Source: Anaerolineales bacterium (lineage in GTDB: Bacteria; Chloroflexota; Anaerolineae; Anaerolineales; Villigracilaceae). From it: a stretch of DNA of 64,000 nucleotides. Of the stretch, positions 8,877-17,531 are shown piece after piece. The stretch lies in NCBI GenBank assembly GCA_016789025.1, contig JAEURC010000052.1, positions 19,514-83,513 on the forward strand. The letters run 5' to 3'. The notes beneath the pieces are model-generated. The model worked only from the letters and a program-made list of their open reading frames with translations. It had not been told where the DNA came from and searched no databases. Every line of letters starts with the position of its first letter. Positions within the stretch are counted from its first letter, which is position 1. Position numbers and translations under genes: made by a program.

Positions 8877-11765
8877 ATGAGATTCACCTCCCCTCTCTTC
8901 CTCCTCCTTCTGCTCCTCGTGCCGCTCGCGGCATGGATGGGCAAACCAGCCAAAGGTCCCGGGCGGACGCGTGAGCTCGTCTCGTTGATCCTACGCGTGG
9001 TCATCCTCCTGTGTCTGATATTTTCACTCGCGGGACTCGAAATCGTCCAGCGTGGAGACGCTCTCGCCGTTGTGTTTTTGGTGGATGTGTCCGACTCGAT
9101 GCCGGGCGAGGCGATCAGCGCCGAAGTGGGATATGTGCAAGAGGCGCTGGAGGCGATGTCGCCAGACGATCAGGCGGCGGTGGTCTTGTTCGGCGCGGAC
9201 GCGTTGGTCGAACGGCAGATGTCTGCCGCGAAGGAGTTGAGCGCGTTCACCTCCGCCCCGGTCACCAACCAGACGAATCTCGAAGAGGCGATCCAACTCA
9301 GCTTGGCGCTTTTCCCCTCCGGCTACGCCAAACGGATGGTGATCCTCTCCGACGGGGCGCAGACCCGGGGCGACGCGCTCGAAGCGGCGAAGTTCGCGGA
9401 GGCGTCCGATGTGCAATTGGTCGTGTTGCCCATCGTCAATCAGCGCGGCGCGGAGGTGTCCATCCAAAACGTGGACGCGCCGTCGCGCCTGCGACCGGGC
9501 GAGCGCTTCGATCTCACGATCACCCTGCAAGCGAGCGAACCGACTCGCGCCAACGTGCGCGTGCTGGGCGGGAGCGAAGTTCTGTATGAAGGCGCGTACG
9601 ATCTGCGGCGCGGCGTTCAATCGTTGAGCCTGCCGTTGGTCGCGGGCGAACCGGGCTTTGTCAATTATCAAGTGCAGGTCTCCGCGGCGGACGACGGGTT
9701 TTACCAAAACAATATTCTCGACGCGTTTTCGCAAGTGGAGGGTCCGCCGCGCATTTTGATTGTCGCGCCCCCGGCGGGCGAGGCGTTGCCCGGCGGCGAT
9801 CCGCGCCCCGATGAATCCTCCGCGTTATCAACCGCGCTTCAATCGGCGGGCTTTCAAGTGGAAATTGTCGCGCCGAATCGCCTGCCCTCCGATCTGCCAT
9901 CGCTGGCGCAATATGATTCGGTCGTGTTGGTGGATGTCCCCGCGCGGTCGTTGGGCGCCAACCAAATGAAGAACCTGCAAAGTTATGTGCATGATCTCGG
10001 CGGCGGATTGGTCGCCGTCGGCGGACCGACCAGTTACGGCGTGGGCGGATATTTCCAAACCCCGCTCGAAGAGGCGCTGCCGGTCGAGATGCAGATCAAA
10101 GACGAAAAGCGCCGACCGAATTTGGGAATCGTGTTCATCATTGACCACTCCGGCAGTATGGAGGAAACCAGCGGCGGCGTGACCAAACTTGAGCTCGCCA
10201 AAGAAGCCGCGGCGCGTTCGATTGACTTCCTCTTCCCCACCGACCGCGTCGGCGTGATCGCGTTCGACGATTCCGCCTCGTGGGTCGTGCCGATGACCGA
10301 TCTCAGCGACCCCGGTCAAGTGATCGGCGCCATCGGCTCGATCCGCGGCGGAGGCGGCACCGACATTATGTCCGGCGTGCGAGCCATGTCTGAAGTGCTG
10401 CCGGGCGATCCCGCCAAAGTGAAGCACGTCATCCTGCTCACCGATGGCGGCGCGGACCCGACCGGCATCCCCGAGCTTGTGCAAAAATTATACGAAGAAA
10501 ATGGCATCACGCTTTCCACCGTGGGCGTGGGCAACGACGCCGCGCCGTTCCTCGAAGACCTCGCCGAGGTCGGCGGCGGTCGCTATCACTTCACCAACGA
10601 TCCCAGCAGTATTCCCAGCATCTTCACCGAGGAAGTCTCGCTCGCCACGCGCGCCTATCTCGTCGAAGAGCCGTTCTTCCCCGCGCTTGCCAATTCCTCG
10701 CCGATCCTTTCCGGCATCAACGAACTGCCGCGTTTATACGGCTACGTGGCGTCGAGTCCGAAAGACCTCGCGCAGGTGATCCTCAAGTCCGATAAGGACG
10801 ATCCGATTCTCGCGGCGTGGCAATATGGGCTGGGGCGCTCCGTCGCGTTCACCTCCGACGCCACCGGTCGCTGGGCGCGCGATTGGCTCGCGTCGGACGA
10901 CTTCGCAAAATTTTGGGCGCAAACGGTTCGCTACACCGTCGGCAATAATGTGGACAACGCGCTCGCAACCAACATCGAACTCGTCAATGGGCAAGCGCGT
11001 ATCACCCTCGACGCGCAAACTCCCAGCGGCGAATTCATCAACGGTTACGAAGCGAGCGCCAACATCGTGGCGCCGAACGGCGAAACCCAATCGCTCACGT
11101 TGAGGCAGGTCGCCCCGGGGAGATACGAAGCGTCCTTCGATCCGAAAGAGCAGGGAGTCTACTTGATCCGATTCGCGGGGACATCCGCCGATGAAACCGA
11201 TTCGTTCGCCGAGACGATGGGCTGGGCGCTTTCGTATTCGCCCGAATACAAACGGCTCGATTCGGACCCCGACCTGCTTCTGCGTCTCGCGGCTTTATCG
11301 AACGGGGAGGTCGCCACATCGAACCCCGCGGACGCTTTTCTCCACAACCTCAACGCCGCGCGCGCCTCGCGTCCCATTTGGCAATGGCTGATTCTGCTCG
11401 CCGTGTTGTTATTACCGTTCGATATCGCCTCGCGCCGTTTGATTATTACGAAACAAGATATTTCAAACAGGCGGGTATGGATGATGAAACGACTCGGTCT
11501 CGCTCAACCGCGAGCGCTGGCGACCGCGCAATCGTCGCCACGCATGGAAGCGCTGCTCAAAGCCAAAGACCGCGCCGCCGAGTCAGCCAAACGCGAGCAG
11601 GCGACTCCTGTGGAAGTTAAAGAACCGCAACCTTCAGAAAGTTTTGTCGAATTGGTTGAGCAAGAGAAACAGACAGAAACAAAACTTCCCCCATCAGGAA
11701 CCGCGACCTCTACAACGTCGTCATTGCTCGCGCGAAAGAATGCGTTGAAAAATAAACGGAAGTGA
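8877..11765 (+). CDS. Large membrane protein with two VWA domains and a GATase-like domain
   Basis: 962 residues. Helices at about 5-20 and 34-53 anchor the N-terminus. VWA-1 carries MIDAS DVSDSM (about 69-74). A beta-sandwich stretch (about 200-280) leads to a class I glutamine-amidotransferase-like region (about 295-400, with GGGLVAVGGPTSYGVGGY), where the nucleophile Cys is absent. VWA-2 carries DHSGSM (about 422-427) with the later MIDAS Thr in GGGGTD. A C-terminal helix (WQWLILLAVLLLPFDIA, about 836-852) is followed by a basic, Ser/Thr/Glu-rich cytoplasmic tail. This order is known from planctomycete and Chloroflexi VWA proteins near MoxR genes. It ends the + strand block and converges on a - strand epimerase. 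Confidence 0.88.
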   Translation: MRFTSPLFLLLLLLVPLAAWMGKPAKGPGRTRELVSLILRVVILLCLIFSLAGLEIVQRGDALAVVFLVDVSDSMPGEAISAEVGYVQEALEAMSPDDQAAVVLFGADALVERQMSAAKELSAFTSAPVTNQTNLEEAIQLSLALFPSGYAKRMVILSDGAQTRGDALEAAKFAEASDVQLVVLPIVNQRGAEVSIQNVDAPSRLRPGERFDLTITLQASEPTRANVRVLGGSEVLYEGAYDLRRGVQSLSLPLVAGEPGFVNYQVQVSAADDGFYQNNILDAFSQVEGPPRILIVAPPAGEALPGGDPRPDESSALSTALQSAGFQVEIVAPNRLPSDLPSLAQYDSVVLVDVPARSLGANQMKNLQSYVHDLGGGLVAVGGPTSYGVGGYFQTPLEEALPVEMQIKDEKRRPNLGIVFIIDHSGSMEETSGGVTKLELAKEAAARSIDFLFPTDRVGVIAFDDSASWVVPMTDLSDPGQVIGAIGSIRGGGGTDIMSGVRAMSEVLPGDPAKVKHVILLTDGGADPTGIPELVQKLYEENGITLSTVGVGNDAAPFLEDLAEVGGGRYHFTNDPSSIPSIFTEEVSLATRAYLVEEPFFPALANSSPILSGINELPRLYGYVASSPKDLAQVILKSDKDDPILAAWQYGLGRSVAFTSDATGRWARDWLASDDFAKFWAQTVRYTVGNNVDNALATNIELVNGQARITLDAQTPSGEFINGYEASANIVAPNGETQSLTLRQVAPGRYEASFDPKEQGVYLIRFAGTSADETDSFAETMGWALSYSPEYKRLDSDPDLLLRLAALSNGEVATSNPADAFLHNLNAARASRPIWQWLILLAVLLLPFDIASRRLIITKQDISNRRVWMMKRLGLAQPRALATAQSSPRMEALLKAKDRAAESAKREQATPVEVKEPQPSESFVELVEQEKQTETKLPPSGTATSTTSSLLARKNALKNKRK

Positions 11766-11770
11766 AGCCC

Positions 11771-11827
11771 AGTACAGCAAAGTTCACTTTGCTTTTTATG
11801 AAATGACAAAGTGAACTTTGTCGTACT
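11771..11827. repeat. Double-hairpin repeat, family B copy 1
   Basis: Starts AGTACAGCAAAG and ends CTTTGTCGTACT. It contains two short hairpins, GCAAAGTTCACTTTGC and ACAAAGTGAACTTTGT, that are also inverted relative to each other. It lies between converging genes, where it may act as a bidirectional terminator. The second copy is at 54297-54351, also between converging genes. Confidence 0.75.
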
Positions 11828-11832
11828 TTACC

Positions 11833-12804
11833 TTACGGCGTGAGAATATCCTTCGCCCATTCGCGCTCGGCGTTGTACCATTCCACGAGTTTCTCCACCC
11901 CTCTCCTCATATCGAATTGCGCTTCCCAGCCGAGCAATTCGCCCGCTTTGCTCACGTCGGCTTGATTCGTCAACATATCCGCCGGGTTGGGCGGACCATA
12001 TTCCACGATCGCCTTTTTGCCGACCGCATCCTCGACGATCTTGATCAACTCATTGATCGTGACGACTTCATGCCCGCCGATGTTGATGATCTCAAAACCG
12101 AGCGGTCTCAACGCAAGGATCGTGCCGCGCGCGATGTCGTCAATGTAGGTGAAGCCGCGCGATTGATTTCCGTCTCCGTTGACTCGCACGGGCTTGCCTT
12201 CGCTGATCCACTGCACGAATCGCAGGTGCGCGAGGTCGGGTCTGCCCGCGGGACCGTAGACGGTGAAAAAACGCAGGATACTGACGTCTATCCCGTAGAG
12301 ATGATGATACGCGTGACACATCGCCTCCGCTCCCTTTTTGCTTGCCGCGTACGGTTGGAGCGGCTCACTGCTGTCAGCGGACTCGGGCGTCGGGTACGGC
12401 GGATCCTCGCCATAAATGCTCGACGTGGACGCGACGACAAATTTCTTGATCCCATTCTGTTTGCACAACTCGAGCATGTTCAACGTGCCGATCATGTTCG
12501 TCTCGACGAACACCCACGGATTTTCCACGCTGAAGCGCACGCCCGCCCGCGCCGCGAGGTTGATGACCGCGTCGAACTTCTCGCTTTTGAATTTCTCGAT
12601 GATGGATCTGTCCGCCACATCCAATTTGTGGAAGGTGAATCCCTTCATCGCCTGTAATCGTTTCAAGCGATACTCTTTGATGCGCGGATCGTACGCGTCG
12701 TTCATGTTGTCCACGCCGACGACGGAATGACCATCGTTGAGTAATAACTCCGCCGTCCGCGCGGCGATGAAGCCTGCTGTGCCTGTGATTAAGTAGTTTG
12801 ACAT
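11833..12804 (-). CDS. NAD-dependent nucleotide-sugar epimerase (UDP-glucuronate 4-epimerase-like)
   Basis: 323-residue extended SDR enzyme, cytoplasmic, converting a UDP-hexuronic acid or related sugar for exopolysaccharide. The N-terminal NAD site reads TGTAGFIAARTAE, a variant of GGxGFIG. The active-site motif is STSSIYGE and the catalytic pair is YAASKKGAE. The sequence RPDLAHLRFVQWISEGKPV resembles UDP-glucuronate epimerases. ATG 12804 follows a possible TATAGG box by 6 bases, so it may be leaderless. Upstream on the same strand is a UDP-sugar dehydrogenase, which would supply its uronic acid substrate. Exact sugar specificity is not deducible. Confidence 0.88.
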   Translation of the reverse strand: MSNYLITGTAGFIAARTAELLLNDGHSVVGVDNMNDAYDPRIKEYRLKRLQAMKGFTFHKLDVADRSIIEKFKSEKFDAVINLAARAGVRFSVENPWVFVETNMIGTLNMLELCKQNGIKKFVVASTSSIYGEDPPYPTPESADSSEPLQPYAASKKGAEAMCHAYHHLYGIDVSILRFFTVYGPAGRPDLAHLRFVQWISEGKPVRVNGDGNQSRGFTYIDDIARGTILALRPLGFEIINIGGHEVVTINELIKIVEDAVGKKAIVEYGPPNPADMLTNQADVSKAGELLGWEAQFDMRRGVEKLVEWYNAEREWAKDILTP

Positions 12805-12828
12805 GTAATTCCTATATCATCCAGATTC

Positions 12829-12968
12829 GGTGGTTGAGTAGTCCCGCGATGCTCGTCGCGGGACGTATCGAAACCACCACGCCGTAAAAAATTCTTGTTA
12901 CAAAAGTTTGTATGCGTACCTGTGGTCTCGATACGGTCTCGGCTATCGCCTCGACCTACTCGACCACC
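12829..12968. repeat. Long two-hairpin repeat, family C copy 2
   Basis: Module 1 (12829-12878) has GGTGGTTGAGTAG arms and a perfect CCCGCGATGCTCGTCGCGGG tip. The centre holds TTCTTGTTACAAAAG. Module 2 (12921-12968) ends CTACTCGACCACC. It fills the gap between the epimerase and dehydrogenase genes. Compared with copy 1, the hairpin tips are different sequences that still pair. Confidence 0.85.
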
Positions 12969-12976
12969 GAGGTTTT

Positions 12977-14290
12977 CTACAATCTCACCACTTTATCATT
13001 CGCAATTTTCCTCGTCGCATTCCTGCTATCGAACACAAACTGCGCCGCGTTGACGATCGCTTCGTAATCATACGCCTTGTGATTCGTGACGATGACCACC
13101 GCATCCGACTCCTTCACCGACTTCATCACGTCTTTCACGCTATCCATGCGCCAGCCTTCGGTCTCGTGATGGATGTGAGGAATGTACGGATCGTGATATT
13201 CCACTTTCGCGCCTTTGTTTTGCAACAAGCCGATCACATCCAGCGCGGGCGATTCGCGGACATCGCTTACGTCGGGCTTGTAGGCGACGCCGAGGATGAG
13301 GATCTTCGAGCCCTTCAACGCTTTGCTTTTATCGTTCAACGCGTCCATGATGCGCTCGACAACGTAACGCGGCATGTTGGTGTTGATCTCGGATGCCAAC
13401 TCGATGAAGCGCGCGTTGTAGTTGAACGATTTCATCTTCCACGAAAGATACAACGGGTCAATTGGGATGCAATGTCCGCCCAAGCCCGGTCCCGGCGTGA
13501 ACTTCATAAAGCCGAAGGGTTTGGTCGCCGCCGCGTCTATCACTTCCCACACGTCCACGCCGAGACGTTCGCACATCATCGCCAGTTCGTTGACCAATCC
13601 GATGTTGATCATGCGGAAGGTGTTTTCGAGCAGTTTCGCCATCTCCGCCGCTTCCGCAGACGAGACGCGATGCACAACGTCAATCGCGCCCTCGTACCAA
13701 GCCGTCGCCACTTCGCCGCACGCTTCGGTGATTCCGCCCATCACTTTGGGAGTGTTCTTCGTTGTGAAATCCACGCGCCCGGGGTCAACTCGTTCGGGAG
13801 AGAACGCGAGGAAAAAATCTTCGCCCACTTTGAGGTTGTTATCTATTCCAAGTTTTGGAAGCAACAACTCGCGCGTCGTGCCGGGATAGGTCGTGGACTG
13901 CAACACGACTACCATACCCTTGTGCATGTACTTCGATAACTCGTCCGCGGCGGAGATGATGAATGACATATCCGGGTCGCCCGTCTGACGAAGCGGAGTC
14001 GGCACGCAGATGCTGACCGCGTCCATTTCTTTCAACGCGGAGAAATCCGTCGTCGCGCTGAGATGACCGGACTTCACCAGCTTCGCAACCGTTTCGGTCT
14101 TCACGTCGGGAATGTAGGAAATGCCGCCCTTTAGCGAATCAACTTTCCCTGCGTCAGGATCGATGCCCGTCACGTTGAATCCCGCCTCGGCAAAGACGAC
14201 CGCGAGAGGGAGTCCCACATAGCCGAGTCCAAGAATCGCAACGCGGGCATTTTTATTTTTTAGTTTTTGAATCAAATCTTCTTTCGACAT
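12977..14290 (-). CDS. Nucleotide-sugar dehydrogenase (UDP-GlcNAc/UDP-ManNAc 6-dehydrogenase type)
   Basis: 437-residue NAD-dependent four-electron dehydrogenase that oxidises C6 of a UDP-sugar to the uronic acid. Domains in order: N-terminal Rossmann fold with ILGLGYVGLPLAVVFAEAGF (about 19-38), a central dimerisation domain with the catalytic Cys in GGHCIPIDPLYLSW, and a C-terminal UDP-binding domain with GVAYKPDVSDVRESP. VPTPLRQTGDPDMSF and the overall length fit the WbpA/WecC group rather than UDP-glucose dehydrogenase proper. ATG 14290 is preceded by AGGAAAAGA. It is paired with the downstream epimerase for envelope polysaccharide synthesis. Confidence 0.9.
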   Translation of the reverse strand: MSKEDLIQKLKNKNARVAILGLGYVGLPLAVVFAEAGFNVTGIDPDAGKVDSLKGGISYIPDVKTETVAKLVKSGHLSATTDFSALKEMDAVSICVPTPLRQTGDPDMSFIISAADELSKYMHKGMVVVLQSTTYPGTTRELLLPKLGIDNNLKVGEDFFLAFSPERVDPGRVDFTTKNTPKVMGGITEACGEVATAWYEGAIDVVHRVSSAEAAEMAKLLENTFRMINIGLVNELAMMCERLGVDVWEVIDAAATKPFGFMKFTPGPGLGGHCIPIDPLYLSWKMKSFNYNARFIELASEINTNMPRYVVERIMDALNDKSKALKGSKILILGVAYKPDVSDVRESPALDVIGLLQNKGAKVEYHDPYIPHIHHETEGWRMDSVKDVMKSVKESDAVVIVTNHKAYDYEAIVNAAQFVFDSRNATRKIANDKVVRL

Positions 14291-14307
14291 TCTTTTCCTT
14301 AATTTCC

Positions 14308-14399
14308 GTCATTGCGAGGAGCCCGAAGGGCGACGAAGCAATCTCCGTCATTGTGTTGGGGATTGCTTCGAGGCGCGAGGCGCCACTCGCAATGACGAG
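14308..14399. repeat. Inverted repeat of the GTCATTGCGAG type
   Basis: Opens CGTCATTGCGAGGAGC and closes CACTCGCAATGACG. The inner words GAAGCAATCTC and GATTGCTTCGAGG also pair. It sits between the sugar dehydrogenase and the uracil-DNA glycosylase genes. From memory this is one of the most common palindromic elements in uncultured bacterial genomes. No coding content. Confidence 0.8.
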
Positions 14400-14402
14400 T
14401 TG

Positions 14403-15041
14403 TTAGAACATACTCAACTGTTTCGGATTATCTTCTTGCGACCCCTCAACCTTCATCACCGGCGCAGACTTTCCCAAACCTTTGCGAGCCTGTTCCAACA
14501 ACTCGGGAAGTTTTGCAAAATCAGCCAAAATCGCGGGCTTGAGCGCGGCTTGGTGCAGCGCCGCGGCGGGATGGAACATCGCGATCACGTAGCGCTCGCC
14601 GACTTTCTTCATCTGCCCATGCACCGCGCTGATCTTCGCGCCGGGGAAAAATTTATTCATCGAGAAACGTCCCAGCGTGACGATGATGCTTGGGTTGATC
14701 GCCTCGATCTGCCGTTCGAGATATTCGTTGCACGCGGCGAGTTCCTCCGGCAGCGGATCGCGGTTTTCGGGCGGGCGGCATTTTACCACGTTGCCGATCC
14801 ACACATCCGCGCGCGTCACTCCCGCCTGCGCGAGCAGTTGATCGAGAAATTTTCCCGCCGCGCCCACGAACGAACGTCCTTGCTCGTTTTCGTGAAAGCC
14901 CGGTCCCTCGCCGATGAACATGATCTCGGCAGTGGCGGGTCCCTCGCCCGGCACAGACTTCTTGCGGGTGTGATGCAACGCGCAATTCACACACACGGTC
15001 ACTTCTTTGGCAATTTGGGCAAGAGTTTCTTCAGCGGTCAT
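14403..15041 (-). CDS. Family 4 uracil-DNA glycosylase (Fe-S)
   Basis: 213-residue base-excision repair enzyme that removes uracil from DNA. Features: an iron-sulfur cluster Cys pair CVNCAL near the N-terminus and further Cys in VVKCRPP and AACNEYL, motif A GEGPGFHENEQGRSFVG, the glycine-rich IVTLGR and the C-terminal motif HPAAALHQ. Length is typical of family 4. The start is placed at ATG 15041 with GGAGA 6 bases upstream; a longer frame to 15089 lacks a signal. A TATATT box lies 11 bases ahead of that ATG. The stop is followed at once by the GTCATTGCGAG repeat. Confidence 0.93.
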   Translation of the reverse strand: MTAEETLAQIAKEVTVCVNCALHHTRKKSVPGEGPATAEIMFIGEGPGFHENEQGRSFVGAAGKFLDQLLAQAGVTRADVWIGNVVKCRPPENRDPLPEELAACNEYLERQIEAINPSIIVTLGRFSMNKFFPGAKISAVHGQMKKVGERYVIAMFHPAAALHQAALKPAILADFAKLPELLEQARKGLGKSAPVMKVEGSQEDNPKQLSMF

Positions 15042-15059
15042 AGATTCTCCATAATATAA

Positions 15060-15180
15060 CGTTGGTTGAGCGCAAGCAGTCGAAACCAACGATGTTCAAG
15101 AAAAAACTTGTAACAAAATTTTCTTTATGCGCTGGTGGTCTCGATACGCTCCTCGTTTCACTCGTCGCTACTCGACCACC
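15060..15180. repeat. Two-hairpin repeat, family C copy 3
   Basis: A shortened module 1 (GTTGGTTGAGC...GTCGAAACCAAC, 15060-15090), then the centre ACTTGTAACAAAATTTTC, then a full module 2 (15134-15180) beginning GGTGGTCTCGATACG and ending CTACTCGACCACC. In module 1 both arms have changed from GGTGG/CCACC to GTTGG/CCAAC, a paired change. Module 2 overlaps the 3' end of rimI. Confidence 0.85.
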
Positions 15181-15620
15181 GATATATTTTCAAGCGTCAT
15201 CAAAATCGCATCCTCGCTATTATCCTTGTAATAACGCGGACGACGCCCCGATTCCTCAAAACCAAATTTACGATACATCTCTTGCGCGGCGGCGTTACTC
15301 TCGCGCACCTCTAACACCGATGTCACCGCGCCTTCGCTCCTCATATACTCCAACGCATGAATCAACAACTTGCTCGCAACGCCTCGCCGACGAAACTCGG
15401 GATGCGTCGCAATCGTCGCGATGTGCGCCTCGTCAACCAGCAGCCACGCCACGATCATGCCGACAATTTTTCCATCCTCTTCCGCGATCCACGCGCGCGA
15501 GGCGGGGTTATCCGTGATCTCGAATCGAAACGACCGTTCGGGCCACGGCAAACTGAACGATACTTGATCAATCGCGATCACCTGCGCAAGGTCTTCGAGA
15601 GTCATGCGGCGGATGTTCAT
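15168..15620 (-). CDS. rimI: Ribosomal protein S18-alanine N-acetyltransferase
   Basis: 150-residue GNAT acetyltransferase expected to acetylate the N-terminus of ribosomal protein S18. The acetyl-CoA loop is RRRGVAS, with ATHPEFR before it. The catalytic region EVRESNAAAQEMYRKFGF and the terminal RPRYYKDNSEDAILM are diagnostic for RimI. The start ATG overlaps the tsaB stop (ATGA), giving the operon tsaE-tsaB-rimI, a very common bacterial arrangement. Its last codons are built from the family C repeat (ISVVE), so the C-terminus has probably been altered by the insertion. Confidence 0.93.
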   Translation of the reverse strand: MNIRRMTLEDLAQVIAIDQVSFSLPWPERSFRFEITDNPASRAWIAEEDGKIVGMIVAWLLVDEAHIATIATHPEFRRRGVASKLLIHALEYMRSEGAVTSVLEVRESNAAAQEMYRKFGFEESGRRPRYYKDNSEDAILMTLENISVVE

Positions 15621-16285
15621 GTCTCGATCGGCGCGGCGGTGTGCAAATAGATTGGCGCAAGCGAAGCCGCGTCATCCACGTCGCCGTTTTGAAAACGCGC
15701 CCACGCGAGTTTTGCCAACATCGCGGGCTTGCGTTGCGACTCTTCAAGTGAAGTTAACTGCGCGTTTGGATTCGATTCAATTTTTTGACGAACTTCGCCC
15801 GTGAACTCTCCGCACACCACAGACGGACTCGCTGCTTCATCCTTTATCGCTTCGACCGACACGACTCTTGCCGGACCCTCAGCCTGCCACAGTTTCCTGA
15901 CGCTCTTATACCAACCCAAAGCGTACCTCCCGCGCCCGGCTCCAATCGCCACCGCCAGCGGAAGATTCGACTCGGGCAATGCGCGCGCGAGGATATCGAG
16001 AGTCGGAATCCCGATCAACGGAATGTTCCGCGCAAAAGCGATTCCCTTCGCCAGCGCGAGACCGACTCGCAAACTTGTAAATGAACCGGGACCGATGGCG
16101 ACTCCCACAGCCGTGACGTTTTCCATTTTCAAATTATTGGAAGTCAGCAATTCTTGAATCGCCGGCGCAAGTTCCACCGTATGATGTTGACTGCTCCGCC
16201 ACGCACGCTCGCCGATGACTTGTTCGCCATCGTAGATCGCCAGCCCCATCCATTCATTGGATGTGTCCACAGCCAGCAACATCAC
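15617..16285 (-). CDS. tsaB: tRNA t6A biosynthesis protein TsaB
   Basis: 222-residue ASKHA-fold protein of the t6A37 tRNA modification complex, where it scaffolds TsaD and TsaE. The N-terminal LLAVDTSNEWMGLAIYD phosphate-binding motif and the very characteristic GPGSFTSLRVGLALAKGIA (about 71-89) identify it. Length is normal. The start overlaps the tsaE stop by 4 bases and its stop overlaps the rimI start, showing tight coupling. TsaD, the catalytic subunit, is not in this window. Confidence 0.95.
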   Translation of the reverse strand: MMLLAVDTSNEWMGLAIYDGEQVIGERAWRSSQHHTVELAPAIQELLTSNNLKMENVTAVGVAIGPGSFTSLRVGLALAKGIAFARNIPLIGIPTLDILARALPESNLPLAVAIGAGRGRYALGWYKSVRKLWQAEGPARVVSVEAIKDEAASPSVVCGEFTGEVRQKIESNPNAQLTSLEESQRKPAMLAKLAWARFQNGDVDDAASLAPIYLHTAAPIET

Positions 16286-16767
16286 TTGCCTCCGCGAAGA
16301 ATTTCGAGCAAGGCTTCATATCGCTTGCCGTGCGCGTTGAATTTTAATTCGCGTTCTTCTTCGCCCGATGGAGTGAACTCCACCCACAAGCGTTCATTTG
16401 GAATGAGACCTTGCATCCGCTCGGGCCACTCGACGATCAGCGCGCCTTCCGCGAGCATCGAGTCGAGGTCGAGCTCCTCAGCCTCCCCCGTCGAATCGAG
16501 GCGGTAGGCGTCCATGTGAAAAAGTTGACCTCCGTCGGCGCGGCGATACATGTTGACCAGAATAAACGTCGGGCTGGAAACCGAATCGGTTGAACCCCAT
16601 CCCTGCGCGATGCCTTGCACGAACGTCGTCTTGCCCGCGCCGAGATCGCCCTGCAAACAGATCATGTCGCCGGTTTGCAACGCCTCGCCCAAACGCATTC
16701 CAAGATGGCGCGTCTGTTCGGGATTGTGACTTTTCACTTCGATGGTGTGTGAATCAATTGCAAACAT
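16282..16767 (-). CDS. tsaE: tRNA t6A biosynthesis ATPase TsaE
   Basis: 161-residue P-loop ATPase that powers the t6A complex. Visible are Walker A GDLGAGKTTFVQG (about 41-53), the switch region SPTFILVNMYR, and the family motifs FHMDAYRL and IVEWPER. A TATAAT hexamer (16775-16780) sits 7 bases before the ATG on this strand with no room for a ribosome binding site, so the mRNA is probably leaderless. That promoter overlaps the stop codon of the upstream hydrolase. It is first gene of tsaE-tsaB-rimI. Confidence 0.95.
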   Translation of the reverse strand: MFAIDSHTIEVKSHNPEQTRHLGMRLGEALQTGDMICLQGDLGAGKTTFVQGIAQGWGSTDSVSSPTFILVNMYRRADGGQLFHMDAYRLDSTGEAEELDLDSMLAEGALIVEWPERMQGLIPNERLWVEFTPSGEEERELKFNAHGKRYEALLEILRGGK

Positions 16768-16774
16768 CGGGAAG

Positions 16775-16780
16775 ATTATA
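16775..16780 (-). promoter_or_regulatory. -10 box for leaderless tsaE mRNA
   Basis: TATAAT on the - strand, 7 bases before the tsaE ATG at 16767. With transcription normally starting 6-8 bases past the -10, the RNA would begin at or next to the start codon. No clear -35 is visible. Confidence 0.65.
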
Positions 16781-17531
16781 CCGTGAGGGGTTTACTTCCC
16801 AGAAAGGGAAGGATTAACTCCGCTAGTTGGCGGGATGCGGTCTGCGCGGCGCTATGGTTGGCATGGATGATATGGTCTTGAGAGGATGGTCGCGGCGTTT
16901 CAATGATACGGTCATTGTCCGCCCAGATGAACAAGGTATTGTTCCCCGCCGACAAAAACGGTTGCGCGCCTTCGTGAGAAAGGCTTCGTAATGTTTCTTT
17001 CAAAATTTCGACAGGTTGCGAGCTGATCTCTTGAAACCAGCGCGGAGAGCGTTCGTTCGGCTGTGAATTGAATCCGAGCAAACCGATCAGGCAATGCAAC
17101 CGCGCACCAGAAAGAACCCAGTTTCCAAGTTGGGGGATCATCGTGTCGAGTTGCATGGCTAGGCGAAGCCCCCAAGCCCTTCTCGATGAGATTTTCGCGG
17201 GGCAGACAAAAATTGCGCGTTCCACGCGGTTGGCGCAGAGGTTCATATAGCGTTCTCCCACGCGCGTGCCGGAGGAATAACTTAGCATGCGCCATCGTTC
17301 GATCTTCAAAGCGGCGCGTACTTGTTCGACCCCCTCTACTGCCGCGTCAAGATAATTTTGCCCCTTTTTGGGAGGCGGAGAAGAACCAATGCCGGGCAGT
17401 TCGATTTGTATTAACGAGAATTGATCGCGAAGCAGTGGAAGCAGGTCTTCCCAGATGTAGAAGGAGATCCCAAACCCATGGATCAATAAGAACGGCTCCC
17501 CGCCGCCTTCTATCTTGTAGTTGAGCATCAT
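16776..17531 (-). CDS. Alpha/beta hydrolase
   Basis: 251-residue alpha/beta-hydrolase fold protein. The oxyanion motif HGFG follows the first strand (EPFLLIHGFGISFYIWED). The nucleophile elbow reads SYSSGTR rather than GxSxG. The Asp in FIWADNDRII and His in DHIIHANHSA are plausible remaining triad members. The start is taken at ATG 17531, which overlaps the TGA of the upstream glycosyltransferase (ATGATG on the - strand). A longer frame reaching 17618 would overlap that gene heavily. Coupling to an MGDG-synthase-like enzyme hints at lipid or glycolipid metabolism. Substrate unknown. Confidence 0.8.
   Translation of the reverse strand: MMLNYKIEGGGEPFLLIHGFGISFYIWEDLLPLLRDQFSLIQIELPGIGSSPPPKKGQNYLDAAVEGVEQVRAALKIERWRMLSYSSGTRVGERYMNLCANRVERAIFVCPAKISSRRAWGLRLAMQLDTMIPQLGNWVLSGARLHCLIGLLGFNSQPNERSPRWFQEISSQPVEILKETLRSLSHEGAQPFLSAGNNTLFIWADNDRIIETPRPSSQDHIIHANHSAAQTASRQLAELILPFLGSKPLTV

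Noticed and set aside
5098..15180. CRISPR array from the repeated GGTGGT...CCACC units
   Set aside because: The units are kilobases apart, vary internally and are themselves palindromic pairs. There are no regularly spaced repeats with unique spacers and no cas genes in the window.
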